Below are positions 43,286-54,690 of a DNA stretch of 64,000 nucleotides, piece by piece. The stretch comes from Semisulcospira habei. Its lineage: Eukaryota > Mollusca > Gastropoda > Semisulcospiridae. The stretch spans positions 175,273,182 through 175,337,181 of the forward strand of contig BTPG01000001.1 of assembly GCA_036245525.1 (NCBI GenBank). The letters run 5' to 3'. How positions within the stretch are numbered: the stretch's first letter is position 1; the number at the start of each line of letters is the position of its first letter. The position numbers and the translations under genes are program-made. The notes beneath the pieces are model-generated. The model was not told the origin of the DNA and did not search any database. It saw only the letters and a list, made by a program, of their open reading frames with translations.

Positions 43286-46200
43286 CTATAGGGCTTGCCC
43301 ACGTCGTCTGCAGGCATTTTCGTGGCTGCGCAGGCCAATCCGGGACAGGCAGGTTCGACCGCAGTGGCTGCAGGGGAAGGTCTGGTGAGGGTTCTGAGTT
43401 ACGACAACTCTGCTTTTTCTTCTGAGCCGCTTGTCCTTAAGGTTAGCTCTGCGAGAGTCCTCAAAGGAGACGGCTGCCTTGTGAATGGTGGAGCGCCAGG
43501 TGTCACGGTCCGCAGCAAGCGAAGACCACTGGCGGTGGTCGATTTGGCAGGCACTAAGTGACTTCTTGAGACCGTCTTTGTATCTCTTCTTTGGTGCCCC
43601 TCTGTCTCGGTGTCCAGTGGCGAGCTCGCCGAACAGAGTGATCTTGGGTAGGCGATGATCCTCCATCCTGGAGACGTGCCCCGCCCAGCGAAGCTGTGTC
43701 CGCAGCAGCAAAGCCTCGATGCTCACAGTTTCCGCCTGTTCAAGGACCTCGACGTTGGTGACATAGTCACTCCAGTGAATGCTGAGGATGGTACGCAGGC
43801 AGCGCTGGTGAAAGCGTTCGAGGAGTCGTAGTTGGCTGCGGTAGAGGGCCCAGGACTCGGAACCGTACAGCAGGGTGGTGAGGACGACAGCTCTGTACAC
43901 GCTGATCTTGGTGCCTTTTTTCAGCTGTTGATTGTGCCACACCCGCTTGAATAGTCGCCCGAAAGCACTGTTCGATTTTGCCAGCCTGTTGTCCAGCTCC
44001 TTGTCCAGCTTGGCGTCTGACGTGATGATGCAGCCAAGGTAGGTAAACTGGTGTACAGACTTCAGTTTGGACTCGCCGATGGTGATGTGGGGATGGCGAT
44101 GCTCTTCCTTGGGTGCCGGCTGATGAAGGACCTCTGTCTTTTTCAGACTGACCTCAAGTCCAAAGAGCTGGGCAGCATCTGCGAAGCAGGACGTAATGCG
44201 CTGCAAGGCTCTCTCTGTGTGTGCAACGAGGGCAGCGTCATCAGCGAAGAGCAGCTCACGAATCAGTTGGTCTAGGGTTTTCGTGTGGGCCTGCAGTCGT
44301 CTGAGGTTGAACAGGCTGCCATCGAGACGATACCTGATGTACACTGCGTCGTCATCGTCGAGGTCCACTGTGGCCTGCTTCAACATCATGCTGAAGAAGA
44401 TGGTGAAGAGGGTCGGTGCCAGCACGCAGCCTTGCTTCACGCCGTTGCGAATGGGGAATGGTTCTGAGAAGTCACTGTTTAGTCTGACCTGGCCTTGCTG
44501 GTCCTCGTGGAGCTGGACGATCATGTTGAGGAACTTTGGGGGACAACCTAGTCGCTCCAGGATCTGCCACATACCTTGCCTGCTCACAGTGTCAAACGCT
44601 TTTGTTAGGTCGACAAACGTTACGTACAGCCCTTTGTTCTGCTCGCGGCACTTCTCCTGAAGCTGTCTCAGCACAAAGACCATGTCGGTGGTACTCCTGT
44701 TGGCTCTGAAGCCACACTGGCCCTCTGGGAGGTGGTCTTCAGCGATGGCAGGTACCAGCCGATTCAGAAGCAACCTTGCGAGAATTTTCCCGGCAATGGA
44801 CAGCAGGGTAATTCCACGATAATTAGAGCAGGCAGACTTCTCTCCTTTGTTCTTGTACAGGGTGATGATGACTGCATCACGGAGATCCTTTGGTAGTGTT
44901 CCTTTTTCCCAGCAGCAGAGAAAGAGGTCGTGGAGCTTGTTGTGCAGTGCTGGGCCTCCATGTTTCCAGATCTCTGGCGGGATTCCGTCAATGCCTGCTG
45001 CTTTGCCACTCTTGAGCTGGTGGATGGCTGTGAGGGTCTCTTCGGCGGTGGGCGGTTCGTCCAATTCAACCTTTAGTGGAAGGTGTGGGATTTGGAGGAT
45101 GACTGTTTCTTGAACAGTGCGTTCAGCGCCGAAGAGGTCCTGAAAGTATTCCGACCAGCGGTTCAAGATGGAGGTATTATCTGTGAGGAGTGCCTGTCCA
45201 TCAGCGCTTCGCAGGGGACTTTGTACCAGGTGCCTAGGGCCATACACTGCTTTCAGTGCTTCGTAGAAGCCCCTGTAGTCACCATTGTCAGCGCAGAGCT
45301 GGGTCCTCTGTGCGAGTCTGGACCACCACTCGTTCTGGAGCTCTCTAAGCTTGAGCTGGAGACTGCTGCAGATGAGGCGGAAGGCAGACTTCTTCACAGG
45401 GCAGGAAGGCTGGGCTAGGTGGGCCTGGTGGGCGGCTCTTTTTTCTGCTGGAAGTTCCTGGATCTCTTCGTCGTTTTCGTCAAACCAGTCTTTGTTCCTC
45501 TTTCTAGCAAAGCCCAAGACTTCCACAGAGGATTTTACAATAGCAGTTTTCAGTTGTTCCCATAGTGTTTCAGGGGAGGAGTCTGCTGGATCAACTGTGT
45601 CTTTGAGCATGCGCTGTAAATCGGCCTGAAGGGCAGCTTTCTTGTCGTCACGCTGAAGGCTGGCAACATCAAGCTTTTTCTTGGGGGACCCCCTTTCTTG
45701 GGTTTCAGCTTGAGGCGGAGCCTGAGTTTGCAGCGAACAAGGCGGTGGTCAGTGTGGCACTCTGCGCTGGGCATCACTCTGGTGAGGAGGACGTCACTGC
45801 GGTCCCTCTGACGCACTAGGACATAGTCGATAAGGTGCCAGTGCTTGGAGCGAGGATGCATCCAGGTGGTCTTTCGACTGTCCTTTTGCTGGAAAGTAGT
45901 GTTGGTGATGACAAGTTGCTGCTCTGCACAGAGCTCCAACAGTAGGCGACCATTGTCATTGCAGTTCCCAACGCCATGCTTGCCGAGGACTCCTTTCCAG
46001 GCTTCAGAGTCTTGGCCCACTCTGGCGTTGAAGTCGCCAAGGATGATGACTTTGTCGTCTGCAGGGGTGCTCTGCAGGAGGCTGCGCAGGTCAGAGTAGA
46101 ACTTGTCTTTTTCTGCAGGCTCTGCCAGGAGGGTTGGGGAGTACACACTGAGAAGGGTGTCGGAGTGACCCGTTGGTAGGTTTTCCAACTTAGTCGCAAT

Positions 46201-46467
46201 GGGGGTCTTCACCATGAAGCCCACGCCTGAGAGCCGTCTTTCTGATGCAGGCCTGCCTGACCAGTAGAGGGTGTAGCCAGCGCCAAGTTCTTGGAGGCTG
46301 CCTTCCTCCGGAAGGCGTACTTCGCTGAGCGCGGCGATGTCGATGTTTAACCTCCGCAATTCATGGGCAATGAGGGCGGAGCGACGTTCAGGGCGTCCGC
46401 TGTCTGCTGTGTCGAGCATGGTTCGGATGTTCCAGCATGCTACGTTGAGTCCGGTCGTGGTCGTCAT
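43286..46467 (-). pseudogene. LINE K ORF2: endonuclease and RT, one frameshift
   Basis: About 1,060 codons. Endonuclease part 46,467-45,690: ACWNIRTMLD, ALSEVRLPEEG, ILGDFNARVG, LIDYVLV and TDHRLVRCKL. RT part 45,690-43,286: GKAAGIDGIPPEIWKHGG, SNYRGITLLSIAGKILA, VTFVDLTKAFDTV, NGVKQGCVLAPTLF and the catalytic LFADDAALVAHT. Then FTYLGCIITSDAKLDKEL, LLYGSESWALY, and a C-terminal C2H2-like finger CSHCGRTCLSRIGLRSHENAC. The only break is one indel in a G/C run (about 45,683-45,693) between endonuclease and RT. The RT frame is open for 774 codons, so this copy is recent. Confidence 0.9.
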
Positions 46468-47182
46468 GAGAGTGGATCCATTGTTTTTTCTTGTTTTCTG
46501 ACCGCATGAGAAGATGCCCGTTGACCGCGGCTAGCCAACTGGGGTTACGAGGGGATGAGCTTTTGGTTAGGCCACCTTTTCTAGGCCCCTCTCCGTGTGG
46601 AGCAAGCAGTGCTGTCCCTAGAGAAGGCTGCTTGGTCGTTCAGGGTGTGTCGAGTGACGTTGTCATCCCCAGGTCAACATCAGGCGACCAATATCCTGAA
46701 CCGCCTGCATGCAGGTTTGAGACTGCGGCTTCCAGTGACATCTTTCACCTGCCGTTTTGCCCCTTGCCCATCGCTACAGGACTTGGAAAGTTCAGTGTCA
46801 TAGTCCGTGGGCGTTTCCTAAAGCCTGCGCGGTGGAGCTTTTTGGTGGAGTGCAGTGTGCGCAGTACTGGCCCCACCCTTTAAACCCTTGGTTCGTTTGC
46901 CATGGCCTAGCAAGCTGGGACGGTGGCATCGAGGTCCTCGGGTCGTAGGTTTTATATCAGACTGTCCTTGTCTTAGTCTCTGGCTCAAAAGCCTTCCCCG
47001 GAGACACGGGGGCTTTGATGTCAGGGGTTTCCTCCCTTAGCCTTTCCGCAGCCAAGCGGCCAGGCCTGCAAGGCAGCAGGGGACTCGTGGGGGCCGGGGT
47101 CGTCTATGTCCCGTGCAGATGTGAACATTTGCCCACTGCCCAGACGGTGACACCAGAGGAGAAAAATCCAACGCCGGAACCC

Positions 47183-47237
47183 GGTATCGAACCTCGCACC
47201 TTTGGCATTGGAGGCAGACGCCTTAACCACTGCGCCA
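47183..47237 (-). promoter_or_regulatory. Pol III-type internal promoter at LINE K 5' end
   Basis: On the minus strand, A box TGGCGCAGTGG (47,237-47,227) and B box GGTTCGATACC (47,193-47,183) match tRNA gene consensus, 34 bases apart. The segment starts 14 bases inside the element's 5' end. The surrounding text (GTTAAGGCGTCTGCC) also looks tRNA-like. It was probably acquired from a tRNA or SINE. Confidence 0.75.
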
Positions 47238-47263
47238 CTTCCCCGCCACCCAGACACTGACAT

Positions 47264-47545
<282 letters not shown>

Positions 47546-47560
47546 GCAGGTCATGTTAAT

Positions 47561-48037
47561 TATTCAAATGTGGTAGGTGAGGCAGTACTCTTACCGGTGT
47601 TTAAAAAAAACAAAATCTTCTGCCTTCTTTGACATTTTGTACAGAGGCAGTATCAGTGATGGAATTTTCTTAAAATCTCTTGATAGATGAGAAGCGACAT
47701 GTTTGGTGCTTTGATTCATACCAGTTTTGGCTTAACCAGCGGACTCTTTTTGGCTTAGTTTGAGTTGCCAAGCGGATGGTGATTTGAGGTGTGTGCCAGT
47801 TTTGGCTGCGCTTGGATGTAGGGTTGGTACAGAATCATGTTGATAGCCAGGAAATGAGACAGGTGATGTGGTTATTTTTATTTTTTATTTTTTTATTTTG
47901 TGCATGGCATATGTGCAGCAACTGGGTGGTAGTGTTGTTTAGGGGATTGAAAAATTAGGAGATGACTGGGACAGACTAAGTCTAGGGCATTTTAACAGAT
48001 GGGACTGCAGGGGAGGCCCACTGTGTACTATGGCCTG
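47561..48037. repeat. Direct repeat S, left copy
   Basis: About 477 bp, starting TATTCAAATGTGGTAGGTGA and ending ACTATGGCCTG. It is repeated in the same orientation at 49,656-50,128 with few differences, mainly in T-runs. Terminal TG/CA, a primer-binding site and a coding interior are not evident, so an LTR pair is unproven. Confidence 0.8.
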
Positions 48038-49655
48038 TCAGAGGCACCACATGCCATAGACCAGAATCTGGTCTAATGTAACCTACCATATTATTGAGTT
48101 TGGACTTTTGCAGTTGGAAAACTGAGAAAATCATGAAAAATTTGAAATTTTGCCAAAAACGCGCTTCGTTTGCAGTTTTATAGGCGTTATGGCATGTTTT
48201 GCGTTGCAAAACCCTGTTTACCTGCACTGTGGCCCACGTTTACTGTGTTTGTGCATTTAATTTTGATCATACAGTTAGTCATGAGTCTGGCATTCGACCT
48301 TGAGCTGTGACCTTTGACCTTGACCTTGAAAGGGTGGGGTTTGGGGCGTTCAGTTTGCTAAATGCATGAAAAAAATGCACTCATTCAGGTATTGAAGTTG
48401 TGGGGTAGGTGGGGGGGGGGGGGGCGGGGTGGAGGTGGGGGGGGGGGGAAGGTGGAGGGGGCTTAAGGTCAAAGGTTAAAATCAAAACTACAATGAAACA
48501 GTGTCAGCAGGTTCATTTCATTAGACAGCTGACTTCAGAGTGAAATCGGTCGCCAAAATAATGTGACATGCAGAAGTTATTTTGCAGGATCCAGCTACAT
48601 TTGTATACAACACAGGCTGCATCTGAGGTGTCATTCTGTTGTAATTGTCATGAGGGATGTCTCTGGTGTCTATTCTGAGCCAAACACAAGCACTTTTACA
48701 CTGCGTAAATCTCATTTGAGTGCGTTGTTATGGGAGCAGCAGCTACAGCCAGCAGTACAGGCTTTTACAAGTGTTCACAGGTTTGGCACACACGAGCCTG
48801 CTGCATTTGCAACATGAGTTGAGGTGTTTTGAGACTCTGACATGTGTGTTTTATATTAAAAGAAACTGTACATAACCATTTTTCTCTGCTAACTCCAAAA
48901 TGTGCACTCCAGACACTTGTTTGGGTATAGGGTGTGTCCCGCGTAGCATAGGTTAGGCTGTTTTTTGTGGTCTTTTGGCTGTAGGATAGCTCAGGAGACT
49001 TAATGTTTAAACTGCACAGCTGTTTCATGACTCCTTTTGCATGAGGAAAAGAGTGCGAGCAGCATATAGGACATGGCAGCTGGGTACAGGCCTCTTCCTG
49101 CTTGCTGTCACCAGACAACAGGTCAATGAGGATGCCTGGGTGTTGTCTTTTTTGCTGCCCTGAGATACACAAGGAAATGGCCTTGGGTCTGAAATCTAAT
49201 TTTTCATCAATGTCAGTGTTATGGTAACCTTTTTTCAGTTGTCCAGCCCTCCAGGAGTCAGTTTGACTGTATTGCATGTGTATGTAAACTTGGAAAAACA
49301 GAAGAAGTAGGGGGTGAGTAATTAAAAAATATGAAGAAAAAAATACTTTCATGTGCCTGTGCCTCCAATGCAACATTTCTGAGAATCAGATATATTACTT
49401 GATGTACATGCCAAATTTGGAGGCATTCTGACCATATCTAGTCTGTTTTTATGGCATCAGATACGCATGATCCAAAACATAAACCGCACAGTGAACGCTA
49501 CAACAACGCGCTACACATAATGGGCCATAACATAAAGATGAAGCAACATTCAATGGTGTCACTTTGGGTTTGACTTAGCTAGTGTCCAAGGATTGCACTG
49601 ATGGCAGATTCAATGGTGTTTAGGTGGGAGAGTTTTTCTGACAGCTCACGTTATA
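48038..49655. other. Sequence between direct repeats S; no gene seen
   Basis: 1.6 kb, with G-rich runs at 48,411-48,460 and a TGACCTTTGACCTTGACC tract near 48,308. The minus-strand 203-codon frame at 49,376-48,765 has no recognisable domain and is not called a gene. Confidence 0.5.
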
Positions 49656-50128
49656 TATTCAAATGCGGTAGGTGAGGCAGTACTCTTACCGGTGTTTTTT
49701 TTTTTTTTTTAATCTTCTGCCTTCTTTGGCATTTTGTACAGAGGCAGTATGTTGTAATTTTCTTAAAATCTCTTGATAGATGGGAAGCGACATGTTTGGT
49801 GCTTTGATTCATACCAGTCTAGGCTTAACCAGCGGAATCTTTTTGGCCTAGTTTGAGTTGCCAAGCAGATGGTGATTTGAGGTGTGTACCAGTTTTGGAT
49901 GCGGTTGGATGTAGGGTTGGTACAGAATCATGTTGATAGCCAGGAAATGAGACAGGTGATGTGGTTATTTTATTTTATTTTGTTGATTTTGTGCATGGCA
50001 AATGTGCAGCAAGTGGGCGGTAGTGTTGTTTAGGGGATTGAAAAATTAGGGGATGACTGGGGCAGACTAAGACTAAGGCATTTTAACAGATGGGACTGCA
50101 TGGGAGGCCCACTGTGTACAATGGCCTG
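49656..50128. repeat. Direct repeat S, right copy
   Basis: Second copy of the 47,561-48,037 segment. 50,129-50,654 shows no gene; 50,545-50,610 holds a diverged piece of repeat J (GGATACAAAGCTGGCTAACG). Confidence 0.8.
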
Positions 50129-50654
50129 CAGGTGACCCGTGTACTTAGTATAACATGTAGCTAGGTAAAATCAACCTGCTTTCACACAGATTATAGCAAG
50201 ACTGAAATTGTACCGTGAAGTTCTAGTTTTGTCACCATTTTCTCAAGCATATGAAGTGAAAGTGAAACTCATATCACGTAAAATATAAAATTACATAAAA
50301 ACTATAACTTACGTCATGACAAATGACGTTGGACAAATCAATGACGCGTATGTCCTGCGCCCCTTATAGAACGCACTGACGCATAACAGATCTGCGAGAC
50401 TTTTTCAATAGGAGATAATTCAACATCAGAATCAGGTCAAAGACAAAAGGTAGAGACCATGGACAACTATGACAGCTCTCATATAGAAGGGACTTTGTGG
50501 GTTATGGTTCATCCAGTCTTGTTGTTGTTGTTGTTTCTGAAAAATTTTACTGAAGAATTTGAAAGGATACAAAGCTGGCTAACGAACTCATCCAATGTCT
50601 CTCTCCTAACTAGCTATTATATATCGGGTCACCTGAATGCTCCTCTAAAAGCGC

Positions 50655-50658
50655 GACG

Positions 50659-50698
<40 letters not shown>

Positions 50699-50734
50699 GT
50701 GCGTGCATGCGCGCGCGCCCCAAACATCTCCAAT
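50655..50734. repeat. Composite repeat J/F copy 2, hairpin left arm
   Basis: (TG)n at 50,660-50,696, then GTGCGTGCATGCGCGCGCGC and CCAAACATCTCCA, the reverse complement of the copy 1 hairpin flank. The hairpin is cut at about 50,734 by LINE L and its other arm resumes at about 52,698. Confidence 0.7.
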
Positions 50735-52697
50735 AATAATACTTATAATTACGGTATTTGTAATGCGCTTATCTTATAATAATTATAACTCTAAGCGCGC
50801 ACTCACAACTCGCGCACGCATGCGCACGCTTTAGACAATGACTCACATACCACAAATAGTGAAAAACATTACGACGGTCAGCTTGCGGTGGGGAGTGTGG
50901 TGATATAGTGCTAGAACTGTTGAAAGAGGTGAGTTCTGAGGGCGGACTGGAAGGAGGAGAGAGAGAGTGTTTCTGACGAAGAGAGAGTGGGAGTGTGTTC
51001 CTGGTGGTAGACGGAGAAGGAGCGGGGGCCGAAAGTGTTGAGTTTGGTGCGAGGGACGTGGAGGCGGAGAGGGTCGGAGGCAGAGCGGAGGGAGCGGGAA
51101 GGTGTGTAGGGGTGAAGTAAGTTGGAGAGATAGGCAGGAGCGCAGTTGTTCAGGGATTTGTAGCAGAGAGACAGAATTTTGTATTGGGTGCGTTGGAGGA
51201 TGGGGAGCCAGTGAAGGAGTTTGAGCAGGGGTGTGATGTGGTCGGATTTTTTCTTTCTGAGGACGAGGCGGGCAGCATTGTTCTGGACGCGTTGGAGAGT
51301 GAAAGTGGTGGAGTGAGGGAGGCCGGAAAGGAGAGAGTTGCAGTAGTCGATGCGAGATAAGATGAGAGAGACAGCAAGTTTGGTGGCAGCTTCGGTAGTG
51401 AGGTATTTTCTGATCTGGCTGATGCGGTGGAGGTGGAAATAGCATGCCTGGGCCGTGGCAGAGACGAAGCTGGTCATGGACAGAGAGGAATCGAGGATAA
51501 CGCCGAGGTTCTTGGCCGAGTCAGAGAGGGAGATGAGGGTGCTATCGAGTTGAAGGTGGAGAGAAGGAGGGAGCTGGGAGAGTTTCTGGCGAGTGCCTAC
51601 CAGCATGGCTTCCGTTTTGTCGTCGTTCAGTTTAAGCTTGTTTGCTGTCATCCAGTTTTTCACGTCTTCGTAGCAGTCAGCCGTGCGAGTCAGTAGTGAC
51701 TGACTGTTGTCGAGTTTGTCTTTGTCTAGCAGTTGTGAGTCGTCAGCGTAGAGGTGGTGGTGTATGCGGTGAGACTGGATGATGTTAGACAGGGGAGAGG
51801 TGTAGAGTGTGAAAAGGACCTGGCCCAGGACGGACCCTTGTGGAACTCCGCAGGAGAGCGTGACTGGGTTGGAAGAGACGCCGTTGATGGTGACGGACTG
51901 CTGTCTGTCGGAGAGGTAGGAGAGAAACCATGAGTGAGCAGAGTCGGTGATGCCGAAGGAGTGGTGGAGTCGGTGGAGAAGGATAGAGTGGTCAATAGTG
52001 TCAAAGGCGGCAGAGAGATCGAGTAGTGTAAGAAGAGAGATGTTGCCCGAGTCGGTGGAGAAAAGCAGATCGTTTAAGATATGTAGAAGGGCTGTTTCAG
52101 TGCTGTGATGTTTGCGATAGGCAGACTGGAATGGACTGAGGAGGTTCTTGTCGGTGAGGTGGAGGTTGAGAACAAACTTCTCAAGAAGCTTGGACAGGAA
52201 AGAGAGATTGGAGACTGGGCGATAGTTCTTGAGTTCGTTTGGGTCGAGGTTGTGTTTTTTTGAGGAGAGGACGGACGATGGCGGACTTGAAGATATCGGG
52301 GACGGAGCCGTTTTCTAGAGATGCGTTGATGATGTCGGTAATGAAGGGCAGAAGTTTTGGAAGGCCGTCCCGGTAGAGAGAAGCTGGGAGGGGTTCTAGT
52401 TCGCAGGTTTTGAAGGGCATGGACTTTATGGTCTTGTGGACTTCATCCTGAGAGACGGGGCGGAAGGACGAGAGGGGAGTGCCGGAAAAGGTGGGGTCGG
52501 GAGGGCAAGGCGGAGAGGACAGAGTGTCGAGTGTGTTGCGCAGAGTTTGGATTTTGTCCGAAAAATAGGTAGAAAAAGCGGACGGGAGTTCTTCTTTGCT
52601 GTGTGTGTTGGGGAGAGGAGAGTCTTTAGAAGTGCCTAGGAGTGTGTTCATGGTGGCGTAGAGGGTTTTGGAAGAAGTGGATTCCAGGATTTGGTTT
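50735..52697 (-). mobile_element. L2/CR1-type LINE L, 5'-truncated
   Basis: Minus-strand LINE containing most of the RT, the C-terminal domain and a 3' UTR. It ends in a GCGCTTAGAGTTATAATTAT / AAGCGCATTACAAATACC type 3' end with ATT repeats, as in L2-like elements. The endonuclease is missing. It interrupts hairpin F of composite repeat copy 2. Confidence 0.8.
50911..52697 (-). pseudogene. LINE L reverse transcriptase, one frameshift
   Basis: RT blocks in order on the minus strand: FSTYFSDKIQTLRNTL near 52,560; a RPVSNLSFLSKLLEKFV block near 52,210; SPFQSAYRKHHSTETALLHI; DLSAAFDTIDHSILLHRL near 52,020; GVPQGSVLGQVLF; and the catalytic YADDSQLL near 51,740. Then KNWMTANKLKLNDDKTEAML, and a C-terminal region with LLKLLHWLPILQRTQYKIL. 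The only break seen is an extra base in an A run near 52,255. The frame is otherwise open to its stop at 50,911. Confidence 0.85.
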
Positions 52698-53072
52698 TGA
52701 CATAGATCCTAATGCGCTTTCCGATCGCATGAAATTCTATGCCTCTTGGAGATGCGTGCATGTCTGTGAGAGAGAGCGCGGCGCGCTAAAGAGAATTACG
52801 TCATATTTACAGTATTATGTCAATGTCTTGTACGTCACCGCCACTGTCTGACTTTCTCTAGAAGTCAAGATTTTTTTACTGTTTTTATTCTTTTCTGAAA
52901 AGAATTAATTTTTACTAAAGAAGTTGAAAGGATACAAAGCTGGCTAACGAACTCATCAAATGTCTTTATCCAAACTAGCTATATCCACAATTTCAAGTAA
53001 ATTTGACAAAAATTATAGACTCTAACCTGGGTCAACCGAGTTCTCTATAAACGGTTGTTTATGTCTTAAATT
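52698..53072. repeat. Composite repeat J/F copy 2, middle part
   Basis: Hairpin F right portion (ATAGATCCTAATGCGC and CGCATGAAATTCTATGCC; TGGAGATGCGTGCATG), then ATTACGTCATATTTACAGTA and the J body. It matches 43,230-42,975 in reverse complement, including GGATACAAAGCTGGCTAACG and AAACGGTTGTTTATGTCTT. It is cut again at about 53,072 by LINE M. Confidence 0.75.
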
Positions 53073-54091
53073 AGATATTCTAAAGAGGGAGAGACCAGCT
53101 AGACGCATGGTACGACAGTGGTCGGCCGCCGCGGTGCAGACACTGCGCGGCTGTTTCGAGTCCACCAAATGGGACGTTTTCAAAGACTCCTCCACCAGTA
53201 TCGACGAGTACACGGATGTGGTTACAGATTTTATTAAATTTTGTGAGGACATCTGCATACCTACCAGGACTGTCACAAAATATCCTAACGACAAGGCTTG
53301 GTTCAATAAAACTATTTGGGACAAACTAAATGCAAAACAGAAAGCCTTCGCCTCTAATAACAAAGAACAGTATTTTTAAAAAAAAGCTAAATATGAGGTA
53401 CAGAAGTGTATTAAGGCATCAAAAAGACAATACCGACAAACTGTAAAGCAACCTGATTACGAACAATTCTAGAGATATGTGGCAAGGCATACAGAAAATC
53501 ACAAACTACATCCAAGCATCAAAACGCGCAGACACTCACAACCCCACACTGGCAACGACCTGAACGTGTCTTACGGTCGTTTTGACAGGCAAAATAACCA
53601 CCCCGTTACTGTGCCATCCCCGCTTAGTTCCGATGATGATTTTCTTGTGGTGTGTGAAACGGATGTGAGGCGGCTTCTCAGGCGTTTAAATGTGCGTAAG
53701 GCACCAGGCCCTGATGAAATTTCTCCTGGCTTTCTCTTGAAAGCTACCAACGGAGGTTCAGAAAAGATAGCAGCAGATTCTTGACTGGATGACAAAAGAC
53801 CCCAGTTAGAAAGAAGGATTTTACGAACCGGATTGGTGTGGGGATGGTAGATCATGGTTACGATAGGCCTGTCACTATCAGCGGTAGGTTTAGTCTGCAG
53901 TGTACTCGCGCGACTACGTTTTTGAACCGTTGAATACATATGTGTGGTTTGATATTTTAGAGTCTGCTTGATTGTGATGTATGTATGTTTGATGCGTTGA
54001 TCTTTACATGGACGCTCGTCAGTTATGCCGCAAAAAAATCCTAATGTTTATGCATATGGCAATAAAGTTTATCTTATTCTTATCTTATTCA
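53073..54091 (+). mobile_element. LINE M fragment (pre-RT and start of RT) nested in repeat J
   Basis: Plus strand. It encodes RRMVRQWSAAAVQTLRGCFE, an FIKFCEDICIPTRTVTKYPN block, YEVQKCIKASKRQYRQTV and the RT entry LNVRKAPGPDEISPGFLLKA (about 53,684-53,745), with stops between. The RT is then deleted, and about 300 bp of 3' region lead to an AATAAAGTTTATC end with TCTTAT repeats near 54,060-54,091. The text resembles the pre-RT part of CR1/Rex-type LINEs. Pseudogene. Confidence 0.75.
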
Positions 54092-54150
54092 ATTAACATA
54101 TGCTCGGAGGCTCTCTTAGCCACCCCTTAAGAAAGTATTTGGAATGTAAC
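54092..54150. repeat. Composite repeat J copy 2, terminal part
   Basis: CATATGCTCGGAGGCTCTCT, then TAGCCACCCCTTAAGAAAGT, is the reverse complement of 42,920-42,972. The rest of 54,151-54,307 shows no gene. Confidence 0.7.
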
Positions 54151-54306
54151 ACAAGTGACCTGTGGGTGTAACCGCTTGTTTTGTGCTGTTAACATATTGT
54201 TTTAATGTTACTTTTAATGTTGTAGTTTAGCAAGGACAAACATAAAAAGAGGCCTGTGCGACTATTGTTCCCATCCTTGAGAAATAAAGTATCGTTCATT
54301 CATTAA

Positions 54307-54689
<383 letters not shown>

Positions 54690-54690
<1 letters not shown>

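Larger units (their letters stand above)
43255..47250 (-). mobile_element. LINE K, full length, tRNA-like 5' end
   Basis: 3,996 bp on the minus strand between 13-bp duplications. The 5' end (47,250) starts with a tRNA-like segment, followed by about 0.7 kb of 5' UTR, one long ORF2 (46,467-43,286) and only about 31 bp of 3' UTR. There is no ORF1. Single-ORF layout, very short 3' UTR and RT text resembling RTE-group proteins suggest an RTE relative, but I cannot fix the clade. It is inserted in composite repeat J/F copy 1. Confidence 0.85.

Noticed and set aside
48765..49376. 203-codon minus-strand frame
   Set aside because: No domain, ordinary AT-rich composition, and it lies between direct repeats.
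47561..50128. LTR retrotransposon call for direct repeats S
   Set aside because: No TG...CA ends, primer-binding site, polypurine tract of note or coding interior could be shown; kept only as direct repeats.
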